Below are positions 6,986 to 15,062 of a DNA stretch of 64,000 nt, piece by piece. The stretch lies in NCBI GenBank assembly GCA_947631235.1, contig CANRKO010000001.1, forward strand, positions 62,001 through 126,000. Reading direction: 5' to 3'. Origin of the DNA: an uncultured Clostridia bacterium. Lineage in GTDB: Bacteria > Bacillota > Clostridia > UBA1381. How positions within the stretch are numbered: the stretch's first letter is position 1; every line of letters starts with the position of its first letter. The position numbers were made by a program, and so were the translations under genes. Below the pieces are notes generated by a model. That model worked only from the letters and a program-made list of their open reading frames with translations, was not told the origin of the DNA and searched no databases.

Positions 6986-8212
6986 TCAGTTGTACATATG
7001 GCTCGGTAGTCCGCCGACCATGATAGGCGAAAGCTCCGCCTGAATAAGCGGGTTCGCGTACGAGATAAACTCGGGCGACACGTATGTGCCGTCGTTTATT
7101 ATCCATTCGAGCGGGACTTTTTTCTCGATGTTCGCAATCTTGTTGATGTCGTAAGGCTCGGTGGTACACTGGTAGGGGTTGTTCGTGACGCGGTTAAAAA
7201 TAATCATCTTCGCCGTCTCGCCCCTGAACGCAGCCTCGACCGCGTGACCGCCCGCGACGAACGCCTCGGTTATATCAACTCTCGAAACGATGTGCGACGA
7301 GCATCTCTGCAGTATGCTTAAATCGATCGCTCTCGACTTGCAGCCGTATTCGGCTGTGATGAGGTTCGCGAGGTACTGCGCCGTACCGCCGAGCGTCATG
7401 TGACCGAACGAGTCGGTAAATTTCGCCTGACTCGAAATCTGCTCGCAGACGTACGTGCCGTCGGCAAGCTTTAAACCCTCGCTGACCGCCACGACGATTG
7501 ATTTCTTTTCCTTTCTGAGTTCGCCGACCTTCTGTAAGAATTTTTCGGTGTCGAACGGGAGTTCGGGGAGATAAATAAGGTCTGGACCTATGCAGTCCTC
7601 ACGTTTTGCGAGAGCCGCCGACGCGGTGAGCCAGCCCGCGTTTCTTCCCATTATCTCCACGACGTGTATGTTCTGGTTGCCGTACACGTTCGCGTCCTTT
7701 ATAATCTCCTTCATCGACGTTGCGATAAACTTCGCCGCGCTGCCGTAACCGGGGGTGTGGTCGGTTTCGGCAAGGTCGTTGTCGATAGTTTTCGGCACGC
7801 CCATAAAACGTATGTCGCTGCCCTCTCTCGCGCCGTAGTCCGACAGTTTCTTTATCGTGTCCATCGAGTCGTTGCCGCCTATGTAGAAGAAATATTTTAT
7901 CTCGAGGTTGTTCAGCTTTTGGAAAATCTTCGAATAAATCGCCTCGTTATCGTCAATGTCCGGCAGCTTGAAACGGCACGAGCCGAGGTACGCCGACGGC
8001 GTGCGTTTTAAAAGTTCGATGTGCAGATCCGTCTTGATATGATCAGCCATGTTGATGTAGCGATCCTCCAGAAAACCGGCGATACCGTTTTTCATACCGT
8101 AAATTATTCCCGCTCCGCGGTCGCGCGCGGTCTGAAAAACGCCCGCGAGACTTGAATTGATAACCGACGTCGGGCCTCCCGACTGACCGACAATTACATT
8201 TCCGACACTCAT
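6986..8212 (-). CDS. pfp: Pyrophosphate-dependent 6-phosphofructokinase
   Basis: 408 aa, with the nucleotide-fold N-terminus VIVGQSGGPTSVINSS. Residues 112-116 read GGNDS in place of the GGDGS of ATP-dependent enzymes. Residues 140-146 read PKTIDND, where Lys replaces the Gly of PGTIDND. Both changes are the accepted signature of PPi-using enzymes. MGRNAGWL and the C-terminal substrate region are present. The protein phosphorylates fructose 6-phosphate reversibly in glycolysis and saves ATP, which suits a fermenter. It is transcribed alone from a promoter with TATAAT at 8257-8262 and converges on the bla-like gene. Confidence 0.88.
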   Translation of the reverse strand: MSVGNVIVGQSGGPTSVINSSLAGVFQTARDRGAGIIYGMKNGIAGFLEDRYINMADHIKTDLHIELLKRTPSAYLGSCRFKLPDIDDNEAIYSKIFQKLNNLEIKYFFYIGGNDSMDTIKKLSDYGAREGSDIRFMGVPKTIDNDLAETDHTPGYGSAAKFIATSMKEIIKDANVYGNQNIHVVEIMGRNAGWLTASAALAKREDCIGPDLIYLPELPFDTEKFLQKVGELRKEKKSIVVAVSEGLKLADGTYVCEQISSQAKFTDSFGHMTLGGTAQYLANLITAEYGCKSRAIDLSILQRCSSHIVSRVDITEAFVAGGHAVEAAFRGETAKMIIFNRVTNNPYQCTTEPYDINKIANIEKKVPLEWIINDGTYVSPEFISYANPLIQAELSPIMVGGLPSHMYN

Positions 8213-8256
8213 ATGTAACCTTCCTTTCCGAATTGTTATTTTATTATAATATATCT

Positions 8257-8285
8257 ATTATACACCAATATATTTAAAAAGTCCA
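8257..8285 (-). promoter_or_regulatory. Sigma-A promoter of pfp
   Basis: Minus strand TGGACT, 17 bp, TATAAT, 44 bases upstream of the ATG. Confidence 0.6.
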
Positions 8286-8365
8286 TAGTTTTATTAGTAT
8301 TTTTTCACAAAAATATTTGCGTAAACCGCCGCGATCAGAAAAAAATTTTACGCAATTATCAACAC

Positions 8366-8394
8366 TTGATAAAAATCGTAAAATATGGTACAAT
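8366..8394 (+). promoter_or_regulatory. Sigma-A promoter of the symporter gene
   Basis: TTGATA, 17 bp, TACAAT. The ATG at 8437 follows with AAAGGA upstream. Confidence 0.7.
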
Positions 8395-8436
8395 AAATTT
8401 TATTACATCAGGGGCAATGAAAGAAAGGACTATAAT

Positions 8437-9850
8437 ATGAAAGAGAACAGAAGAAATTCATTCGGCGGCACGCTCGGTTTTGTGCTTGCAGCCGCAGGCA
8501 GCGCGGTCGGACTGGGCAATATATGGCGGTTTCCGTCGCTTGCCGCGAAGGACGGCGGAGGACTGTTCCTGCTCGTCTACCTCATACTGACGCTGACGTT
8601 CGGCTTTACGCTGCTCGCGAGCGAGGTGGCGATAGGCAGAAAAACGAGACAAGCCCCGCTCATGGCGTACCGCAACGTTCATAAGGGTTTCGGCTTTTTG
8701 GGGCCCATTGCGTGTCTCGTGCCGTTTATCATACTGCCGTACTACTGCGTGATAGGCGGCTGGGTGCTTAAATACGCCGTCGGATTTGTCACCGGCGCGG
8801 GCGCGGCGATGGCTGACAAATCGTATTTTACAAGCTTTATCACGGGTCAGTGGGAACCGCTTGATATACCTCGTGATATTCCTCGCGATAACCTCGTTCA
8901 TCGTAACGCGCGGCGTAAACAAGGGAATAGAAGCGATGTCGAAGATAATCATGCCGGTACTGATTGTGCTTGTGATAGGTATAGTCGTGTTCTCGCTGAC
9001 GATAAGCCACGACGTTGTGAATGAGGCGGGTGAAACGGTCACGCGGACGGGAGTGGACGGACTTCTCGTATATTTGATACCCGACTTTAAAAACGTGACG
9101 CTCGGCTCTTTCGTCATAACCGTTCTGGACGCTATGGGACAGCTCTTTTACAGCATAAGCGTCGCGATGGGAATTATGGTCGCATACGGCTCGTACGTGC
9201 GCGACGATGCGAACCTTGTAAAATCCATCAGTCAGATAGAGATTTTCGATACGGCTGTAGCGATACTCGCGGGAGCGATGATTATTCCCGCCGTGTATGT
9301 GTTCCAAGGCGCGGAGGGTATGCGTGCGGCTGGCCCGAGCCTGATGTTCGTGTCGCTGCCGAGCGTGTTTTTACAAATGGGCTTTGCCGGCAATATCATA
9401 GGCGCGCTGTTCTTTATAATGGTGCTGTTCGCAGCCGTGACAAGTTCCGTATCCATTCTTGAGGCTGTAACTTCGAGTTTTATGGACGGGTTTAAGATGC
9501 GGCGCAAAACAGCCGCGCTTACCGAAAGCGTGATAGCGCTCGTACTCGGCGTTATAGTGTGCCTCGGCTACAACAAGCTGTATTTTGAACTTACTCTGCC
9601 GAACGGCAGCACGGGACAGATACTCGACGTAATGGACTACGTGTCGAACCAGATACTCATGCCCGTGCTTGCTGTGGGAACGTGTATACTCATAGGCTGG
9701 TTCGCGAAACCGAAGTACGTCGTTGACGAACTTACGAAGAACGGCGAGCATTTCGGCAGAAAGACGCTTTACACGGTAATGGTAAAATACGTCGCGCCGG
9801 TGCTGCTCGCGGTGCTTTTCATACAGGCGATAGGTGTTTTGAAACTGTAA
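8437..9850 (+). pseudogene. Sodium-dependent symporter of the NSS/SNF family, frameshifted
   Basis: The coding sequence is split over two frames. The first part (MKENRRNSFGGTLGFVLAAAGSAVGLGNIWRFP..., the family's first-helix sodium site) is intact to FTSFITGQWEPL. The second continues IYLVIFLAITSFIVTRGVNKGIE to the stop at 9850. Removing one base near 8863 in CCGCTTGATATAC joins WEPL to IYLV, as in intact family members. The joined protein would be about 470 aa with the usual 11-12 membrane helices, and would import an amino acid or similar substrate with Na+. A good promoter and start remain and no other damage is seen. The lesion is therefore either recent or an assembly or sequencing error. 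Confidence 0.8.
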
Positions 9851-9896
9851 AAACGGTGTTAAACGTAAATTTTTCGTGTTGAAATAAAAAAATAAT

Positions 9897-9924
9897 AAAT
9901 TTGTTATGTACAAATAACAAATTT
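9897..9924. promoter_or_regulatory. Perfect 11-bp-arm palindrome upstream of the zinc-ribbon gene
   Basis: AAATTTGTTAT, six bases, ATAACAAATTT. It overlaps a weak promoter candidate (TTGTTA, 18 bp, TATGAT), so it could be an operator. It is not followed by a U-tract of terminator type. The regulator is unknown. Confidence 0.5.
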
Positions 9925-9994
9925 TATGATAAAATATTACACATGTTATGGGAAAATCCCCAAGAAGTTTTAAAAATCGGAAGGAGCGATTATA

Positions 9995-10471
9995 ATGAAC
10001 GACGTAATGGAAACAATAAAGGAACAGGCCGTTAAGCTGAAGGACGGCGCGGTAAAGCTCACACATAAGGTAATCGGCAAGACAAACAACGTGGTTGACC
10101 AGACAAAGGTAAAGTTTGCGATAAGCGACATAAACGGCAAAATAAAAGACGTGTACGCAAAGATGGGCGAGGAAATTTACAAGAGCCATACAGACGGCAC
10201 GGCTGCGCCCGATTTTACCGAGGAGTTTGAAAAGCTGGGCGGTATGTTCGGAGAGATTGCGGATTTGAACGAGCAGCTTAACGAACTTAAAGAGACGAAA
10301 CAGTGCGCAAGCTGCGGCACGTACAACGATAAGGATAACGAGTACTGCTCGAAGTGCGGCGCGCCGCTTTGCGAAACGGTTGAGGAAGAACCTGCCGAGG
10401 AAACTCCCGCCGCCGAGGAAACACCGGCTGCGGAGGAAACCCCCGCTGCGGGCGAGTCGGAGGATGCGTAA
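9995..10471 (+). CDS. Zinc-ribbon protein with acidic repeat tail
   Basis: 158 aa, ATG after GGAAGGAGCGATTATA. Residues 1-100 are a charged amphipathic helical region. A CxxC-x10-CxxC zinc ribbon follows (C104, C107, C118, C121). The tail carries three repeats of PAAEET in an acidic, disordered stretch. Many Firmicutes carry such helix-plus-zinc-ribbon proteins of unknown role. The next gene, 40 bases downstream, encodes a tail-anchored coiled-coil protein, so the two may work together at the membrane. No enzymatic motif is visible. Confidence 0.8.
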   Translation: MNDVMETIKEQAVKLKDGAVKLTHKVIGKTNNVVDQTKVKFAISDINGKIKDVYAKMGEEIYKSHTDGTAAPDFTEEFEKLGGMFGEIADLNEQLNELKETKQCASCGTYNDKDNEYCSKCGAPLCETVEEEPAEETPAAEETPAAEETPAAGESEDA

Positions 10472-10510
10472 TCATTTTGTCTGAATAATTCACAGAAGAA
10501 GGGTGAACAT

Positions 10511-11410
10511 ATGAGTAACAAGGGTATGAACATACAGTCATATGACGGTCAGGACGCTTTTTACAGCGGCACGGACGAGGAGTACGAGGAGTTTCTCAGG
10601 AGGGCGAGCGAAAACATGAATTTTGACGACGAGACGGATCCCGAACCGGTGGAGAATACCCGCAAAATCAACCTCAACGAAACGATAAATCTCCAGAACG
10701 TGATAGACAAGTTCAAAAAGACCGCGGGAGAAATCGGTCACGGCGCAAAGACTATCAAAGATACCGTTGCAGCCAAAATTGATAAACTCATGGAGAAAAA
10801 GCCCGAACAGGACGAGGACGAGACGGAGGAAGAAACGGAGACCGAGACGGCGGAGACCGACAGTGCGGTAAAGGACGTTATAAACGCCGTTGCCGAAGAG
10901 GGCGGCGATATTGCCGGTAAAATAGCAAACTCCGTGACGAGTTCGTTCAAAAAGCTTGACGAGTTCAAGGACGAAATAAAGGGCGAAATGAAGGCTATGG
11001 CTGACGTTCCCGAGCAGGTGGGCGGCGTTGCCGCGAAGATCGACAGCACGGGCGAGGTCATAAGCTCGCTGTCGGAAAAGCTTGACGGTATCGCGAAACA
11101 GCTTGAAGACCTTTCGGCGAAGATGTCGGACGTGAACGCGGAAAACAGTGCGTCCGTCAAGGAAATGACGGAGGAAATCAAGACGATAGGCACGGGCATA
11201 GCGGACGTAAGACAGTCGGTAGGCTCGGTGTCGAGGCTCAACGACAGCGTTTTTGACCTCAAAAACACGCAGCTTAACACAAAGAACGCCGTGTCAAACC
11301 TCGAACTGGCATTCGGACGGCTCAAAAAGAAGTGCGTGCTCGGCATAACGGTTATGAGCATATTGAGCGTGATCATAATCGCGCTCGAAATACTGCTTAT
11401 GCTGTCGTAA
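10511..11410 (+). CDS. Tail-anchored coiled-coil protein of unknown function
   Basis: 299 aa. An acidic N-terminal region and an acidic Asp/Glu/Thr patch (about 95-118) are followed by a long coiled-coil (about 130-265) rich in heptad-like SLSEKLDGIAKQLEDL patterns. One hydrophobic segment, LGITVMSILSVIIIALEILLML, lies at the extreme C-terminus. The long helical stalk recalls methyl-accepting or phasin-like stalks, but no signalling motif is present. The soluble part should face the cytoplasm, since there is no signal peptide. It is likely co-transcribed with the zinc-ribbon gene, and a clear terminator follows. Confidence 0.75.
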   Translation: MSNKGMNIQSYDGQDAFYSGTDEEYEEFLRRASENMNFDDETDPEPVENTRKINLNETINLQNVIDKFKKTAGEIGHGAKTIKDTVAAKIDKLMEKKPEQDEDETEEETETETAETDSAVKDVINAVAEEGGDIAGKIANSVTSSFKKLDEFKDEIKGEMKAMADVPEQVGGVAAKIDSTGEVISSLSEKLDGIAKQLEDLSAKMSDVNAENSASVKEMTEEIKTIGTGIADVRQSVGSVSRLNDSVFDLKNTQLNTKNAVSNLELAFGRLKKKCVLGITVMSILSVIIIALEILLMLS

Positions 11411-11426
11411 CGAAACGAATAAATCA

Positions 11427-11462
11427 AAAGAACAAAGTCGTATGATTTTGTTCTTTTTTTTG
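11427..11462 (+). terminator. Intrinsic terminator after the coiled-coil gene
   Basis: Stem AGAACAAA / TTTGTTCT followed by an uninterrupted T run. Confidence 0.9.
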
Positions 11463-11471
11463 TTAAACATA

Positions 11472-11500
11472 TTGCAAAAAAATAAAATCTGTGTTACAAT
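11472..11500 (+). promoter_or_regulatory. Sigma-A promoter of the eda-kdgK operon
   Basis: TTGCAA, 17 bp, TACAAT. A second TATAAT lies at 11506-11511, so the exact start is uncertain. Confidence 0.6.
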
Positions 11501-11538
11501 TATTGTATAATATTTAATAATAAGGAGGAATTTTACAA

Positions 11539-12192
11539 ATGTTAAAGGAAGATGTTTTAAAGCAGCTTACCGACTGCGGTCTTGTGGCTGTTGTAAGAGC
11601 GAACAGCGCGGAAGAGGCGATTAAAATTTCCGACGCGTGTCTCGCGGGCGGCTGCACGGGTATCGAGCTTACGTTTACCGTTCCCGGCGCGGACAAGGTT
11701 ATCGCGGCTCTCGCGGAGAAGTATTCGAACGGTGAGATGATGCTCGGCGCGGGTACGGTTCTCGACCCCGAAACGGCGAGAATGGCTATTATGGCGGGTG
11801 CGAATTTCGTTGTAAGTCCGGCGTTCAACCCCGAAACGGCAAAGCTTTGTAACCGTTACAGAGTACCGTATATGCCCGGCTGCGCGACGATTACCGAGGT
11901 TATCACGGCTATGGAGGCGGGCGCTGACATAGTTAAGATATTCCCCGCAGACCTGTACGGACCGAAGATTATAAAGGACATTAAAGGCCCTCTCCCGCAG
12001 GCGCAGATGATGCCGACAGGCGGCGTTGACAAGGATAACGTTGCTGACTGGATCAAGGCGGGCGTTGTTGCCGTAGGCGCGGGTTCGTCGCTCACGAAGG
12101 GCGCAAAGACGGGCGACTACGCGGCTATTACGGCTACGGCTAAGGAGTTCATCGCGAACATTAAGGCTGCGAGAGCGGAACTTAAGAAGTAA
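11539..12192 (+). CDS. eda: 2-dehydro-3-deoxy-phosphogluconate (KDPG) / 4-hydroxy-2-oxoglutarate aldolase
   Basis: 217 aa class I aldolase of the TIM-barrel KDPG family. The family active-site segments are present: GIELTFTVPG (Glu43), GAGTVLDPETA, SPAFNP, MPGCATITE and the Schiff-base lysine in DIVKIFPAD (Lys133). It splits 2-keto-3-deoxy-6-phosphogluconate into pyruvate and glyceraldehyde 3-phosphate. The gene directly precedes KDG kinase (24-base gap), so the pair forms the lower part of uronate or pectin breakdown rather than a full Entner-Doudoroff set. The start follows AAGGAGGAATTTTACAA. Confidence 0.93.
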   Translation: MLKEDVLKQLTDCGLVAVVRANSAEEAIKISDACLAGGCTGIELTFTVPGADKVIAALAEKYSNGEMMLGAGTVLDPETARMAIMAGANFVVSPAFNPETAKLCNRYRVPYMPGCATITEVITAMEAGADIVKIFPADLYGPKIIKDIKGPLPQAQMMPTGGVDKDNVADWIKAGVVAVGAGSSLTKGAKTGDYAAITATAKEFIANIKAARAELKK

Positions 12193-12216
12193 TTTAAAGA
12201 AAAGGAGAAAAATATA

Positions 12217-13248
12217 ATGGCAAAAGTTGTTACAATGGGTGAGATAATGCTCAGACTTTCCACCCCCGGCAATCAGAAGTACATTCAGGCTACCCAGTTT
12301 GACATAAACTACGGCGGCGGCGAGGCTAACGTTGCCGTATCGCTCGCGAATTACGGTCATGACGCGGAATTTGTTACAAAAGTTCCGAAGAACCCGATAG
12401 GCGAGTGCGCCGTGGCGGCACTCAGAAAGTACGGCGTTGAGACAAAGCACATCGCGAAGGGCGGCGACAGACTCGGCATTTACTTCCTCGAAACAGGCGC
12501 GTCAATGCGTCCGTCGAACGTTACATACGACAGAGCGAACTCGTCAATCGCTACGGCTACGGCTGCCGACTTTAACTTCGATGAGATTTTTGAGGGCGCG
12601 GACTGGTTCCACTTCACCGGTATCACACCGGCTGTATCGGATGCGGCTGCTGAAATCACGGAACTTGCTTGTAAGGCTGCGAAGGCTCACGGCGTAACAG
12701 TTTCGTGCGACCTCAACTTCCGTAAAAAGCTCTGGTCGAGCGAAAAGGCGCAGAGAGTTATGTCAAACCTCATGCAGTACGTTGACGTTTGCATAGGCAA
12801 CGAGGAGGACGCGGACAAGGTTCTCGGCTTTAAGCCCGAAAATACCGACGTAACAAGCGGCGAATTGAACCTCGCGGGCTACGAGAGCATCTTTAAGCAG
12901 ATGGTTGCGAAGTTCGGATTTAAGTACGTTATTTCCTCGCTCCGCGTATCGAAGTCGGCGTCCGACAACGGCTGGTCGGCTTGCATTTATTCGAGCGCGG
13001 ACGACGAGTTCTATCACTCGAAGGAATACAGAGTTCACCCGATCGTTGACCGCGTAGGCGGCGGCGACAGTTTCGCGGGCGGCACGATATGCGGCTTTGT
13101 GGACGGTAAAAACTTCAAGGACGCTCTTGAATTCGGCGTTGCGGCGTCGGCGCTTAAGCACACTATCCCCGGCGACTTCAACCTCGTTACGAGAGAAGAG
13201 GTTGAGACGCTCGCGGGCGGCGACGGCTCGGGACGCGTACAGAGATAA
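12217..13248 (+). CDS. kdgK: 2-dehydro-3-deoxygluconate kinase (PfkB family)
   Basis: 343 aa ribokinase-fold sugar kinase. The N-terminal glycine motif NYGGGEANVAVSLA contacts the sugar. The C-terminal motif VDRVGGGDSFAGG carries the catalytic aspartate and anion hole. It phosphorylates 2-keto-3-deoxygluconate, feeding the aldolase encoded just upstream. The ATG follows AAAAGGAGAAAAATATA. A strong terminator closes this two-gene unit. Other PfkB substrates, such as fructose or tagatose phosphates, are possible in principle, but the aldolase neighbour makes KDG kinase the best call. Confidence 0.88.
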   Translation: MAKVVTMGEIMLRLSTPGNQKYIQATQFDINYGGGEANVAVSLANYGHDAEFVTKVPKNPIGECAVAALRKYGVETKHIAKGGDRLGIYFLETGASMRPSNVTYDRANSSIATATAADFNFDEIFEGADWFHFTGITPAVSDAAAEITELACKAAKAHGVTVSCDLNFRKKLWSSEKAQRVMSNLMQYVDVCIGNEEDADKVLGFKPENTDVTSGELNLAGYESIFKQMVAKFGFKYVISSLRVSKSASDNGWSACIYSSADDEFYHSKEYRVHPIVDRVGGGDSFAGGTICGFVDGKNFKDALEFGVAASALKHTIPGDFNLVTREEVETLAGGDGSGRVQR

Positions 13249-13260
13249 AAAATCAAAAAT

Positions 13261-13293
13261 GACGGAACGCAATACGCGTTCCGTTGTTTTTTT
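13261..13293 (+). terminator. Intrinsic terminator after kdgK
   Basis: Stem ACGGAACGC / GCGTTCCGT, loop AATAC, then a T-rich run. Confidence 0.92.
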
Positions 13294-13325
13294 AGAAAAA
13301 GAGAATACATGATGCGTGGCTAACA

Positions 13326-13354
13326 TTGCATAACAGGGGTTATTGTGTTAAAAT
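13326..13354 (+). promoter_or_regulatory. Promoter of the poly-G-controlled methyltransferase
   Basis: TTGCAT, 17 bp, TAAAAT. The predicted start near 13361 places the G run in the 5' untranslated region. Confidence 0.55.
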
Positions 13355-13365
13355 AATGTTATACT

Positions 13366-13374
13366 GGGGGGGGG
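13366..13374 (+). promoter_or_regulatory. Nine-G homopolymer serving as ribosome-binding site
   Basis: Nine consecutive G followed by ATTAATT and the ATG at 13382. No other Shine-Dalgarno is present. Length changes in such tracts are common by slipped-strand mispairing and would alter the Shine-Dalgarno and its spacing. Confidence 0.85.
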
Positions 13375-13381
13375 ATTAATT

Positions 13382-14332
13382 ATGAATAAGCAATATACGG
13401 TTGCAAGCATGTTTGCTGGTATAGGCGGAATATGTCTTGGCTTTAAGCAAGCCGGCTTTGAAATAGTATGGGCTAATGATGTTGATAAAAACGCATGCAG
13501 AACATATCGACATAATTTGGGAAACGATTATCTGATTGAAGGCGATATACGCAGAATATCCTCAAATACGATTCCTGATTTCAACGTGCTTGCGGCAGGA
13601 TTCCCCTGTCAGCCTTTTAGCATCGCGGGGCGTCAGCATGGATTTAAAGATGACCGTGGCAATTTGTTTTTTGAAATAGCTCGAATTATTGATACCAAGA
13701 GACCTGACGTTATCTTTTTAGAAAACGTGCCTAATTTAGTTGAGCATGATAACGGCAAAACCTTTCTAGTAGTTTTTTCAACTCTTGCTCAATTCGGTTA
13801 TTATGTTAAATATGCTCTGATGCCCGCTCATAAATACGGCAATATTCCACAGACTCGTAACAGAATATATATCGCAGCTTTCAGGGATTTGGCTGCGTGC
13901 GACCGTTTTTCTTTTCCTAAGGAAATCCAACTGACTGTAAAAATCAGCGATATTGTTGATGTACATAAAAAGCAGCATGATATATATTACTATTCTGAAA
14001 ATAACCCTCTTTTTCAGCACATTAAAAATGTAGTCAGAGAACGCGGACGCATATATAATATGTTTAACGGCAAACCGTCAAGAGTTGCCTCCGGTTTGTG
14101 TCCAACACTGCTTGCAGATATGGGCAGACATTCTGACAGAGTGCCTATTGTTTGGGATGATTTCGGCTATCGCAAATTGACTCTGCACGAATGTTTAGCA
14201 ATGCAAGGCTTTCCCCAAAACTATTACTTCCCCAAAACCATTAAAATAGAAAATGCCTATATGCAAATAGGTAATTCTGTATGTGTACCTGTTGTAAGAC
14301 GGATAGCAACAGAGATTATGTACGCCTTTTAA
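13382..14332 (+). CDS. DNA (cytosine-5) methyltransferase, stand-alone
   Basis: 316 aa with the ordered m5C motifs: FAGIGGICLGF (I), GFPCQPFS with catalytic Cys76 (IV), FLENVPNLV (VI), PQTRNRIYIAA (VIII), then LTLHECLAMQGFP and MQIGNSVCVPV (IX-X). The variable target-recognition region between VIII and IX is short. The gene is AT-rich and uses AT-ending codons unlike its neighbours, which indicates transfer. It converges on the restriction gene, with the stops one base apart. It differs clearly from the second methyltransferase (15059-16363), so it may have another specificity or be a solitary regulatory methylase. The recognition site is unknown. Confidence 0.9.
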   Translation: MNKQYTVASMFAGIGGICLGFKQAGFEIVWANDVDKNACRTYRHNLGNDYLIEGDIRRISSNTIPDFNVLAAGFPCQPFSIAGRQHGFKDDRGNLFFEIARIIDTKRPDVIFLENVPNLVEHDNGKTFLVVFSTLAQFGYYVKYALMPAHKYGNIPQTRNRIYIAAFRDLAACDRFSFPKEIQLTVKISDIVDVHKKQHDIYYYSENNPLFQHIKNVVRERGRIYNMFNGKPSRVASGLCPTLLADMGRHSDRVPIVWDDFGYRKLTLHECLAMQGFPQNYYFPKTIKIENAYMQIGNSVCVPVVRRIATEIMYAF

Positions 14333-14333
14333 T

Positions 14334-15062
14334 TTAACTGCGACCATATTTTGCTTTTATATCGTCCCATCTAGGGAAATCAATGTCCACACCATAATGA
14401 TTTTTATAACTTCTTTTAAATCTATTTCTCCATTGTGCGCCTTGGGTACGTGTCTCGGGATTTTGATAAATAGTTTCTTCAAAAGCGGCTAAATAATCTT
14501 CCTTGCTTTCAAATACAGGTGTAGTGCTGCGGGAAGGATACCATATGCCAGGTCTCATCTTTTGAAGACTGTTATTCTTATATTGAACAGTTATGGGCCA
14601 ATTCTCCATTGTTTTTGTAATTTCCCATATCTTCTTTAGCCAAAGATCCTTAACTATAACATCCCCTGTTTGCTCATCCATCTTGTAGCCAAAAATAATA
14701 AAATCTGTATCTAAATGATACGGCTTTTCAATTAACTCATTAACAAAAGCCTTAAAGTCTGCAATATCAAAAGCGGGGCTGCTTTCTCTGTTGAAGGCTT
14801 TGACCTCAAGCAAATTTTTTGTGTGGTCTTCCGGGTCGAGATAAATATCCGGCGGCATTTGCGTGTTGGGGTTCGGGTCAAATTCGACATGCCGCGCATT
14901 TAACCAGCCTTCGAGCCATTCCTGTAAGATATTTCCAACCACATCTTTCCTCTTTACTATAATACTTACATCTCCTAAATGAAATCTAATCTGTCCCTTT
15001 ATAGTTTTTATTTTGTCCTCATTGATTAATTTATCATATATATCATACGCTGTTAATTTCAT
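14334..15062 (-). CDS. Type II restriction endonuclease, NgoBV/NlaIV-like
   Basis: 242 aa. From memory of the family, MKLTAYDIYDKLINEDKI, DVVGNILQEWLEGWL and the QMPPDIYLDP...NLLEVKAFN stretch match NgoBV-type enzymes, which cut GGNNCC. The PD-(D/E)xK nuclease site can be read as Asp72 and Glu86-Val-Lys88. The gene overlaps the start of its partner methyltransferase by 4 bases (ATGA), the classic coupled R-M arrangement with the methylase first. Cleavage specificity is inferred from resemblance only. Confidence 0.8.
   Translation of the reverse strand: MKLTAYDIYDKLINEDKIKTIKGQIRFHLGDVSIIVKRKDVVGNILQEWLEGWLNARHVEFDPNPNTQMPPDIYLDPEDHTKNLLEVKAFNRESSPAFDIADFKAFVNELIEKPYHLDTDFIIFGYKMDEQTGDVIVKDLWLKKIWEITKTMENWPITVQYKNNSLQKMRPGIWYPSRSTTPVFESKEDYLAAFEETIYQNPETRTQGAQWRNRFKRSYKNHYGVDIDFPRWDDIKAKYGRS

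Noticed and set aside
9897-9924. The same palindrome as a Rex operator
   Set aside because: Spacing between TTGTTA and TAACAA is 8, not 6. Kept only as an operator for an unknown regulator.
10380-10471. CRISPR or satellite repeat in the zinc-ribbon gene
   Set aside because: The repeat is a short in-frame PAAEET protein repeat, not a spaced DNA repeat.
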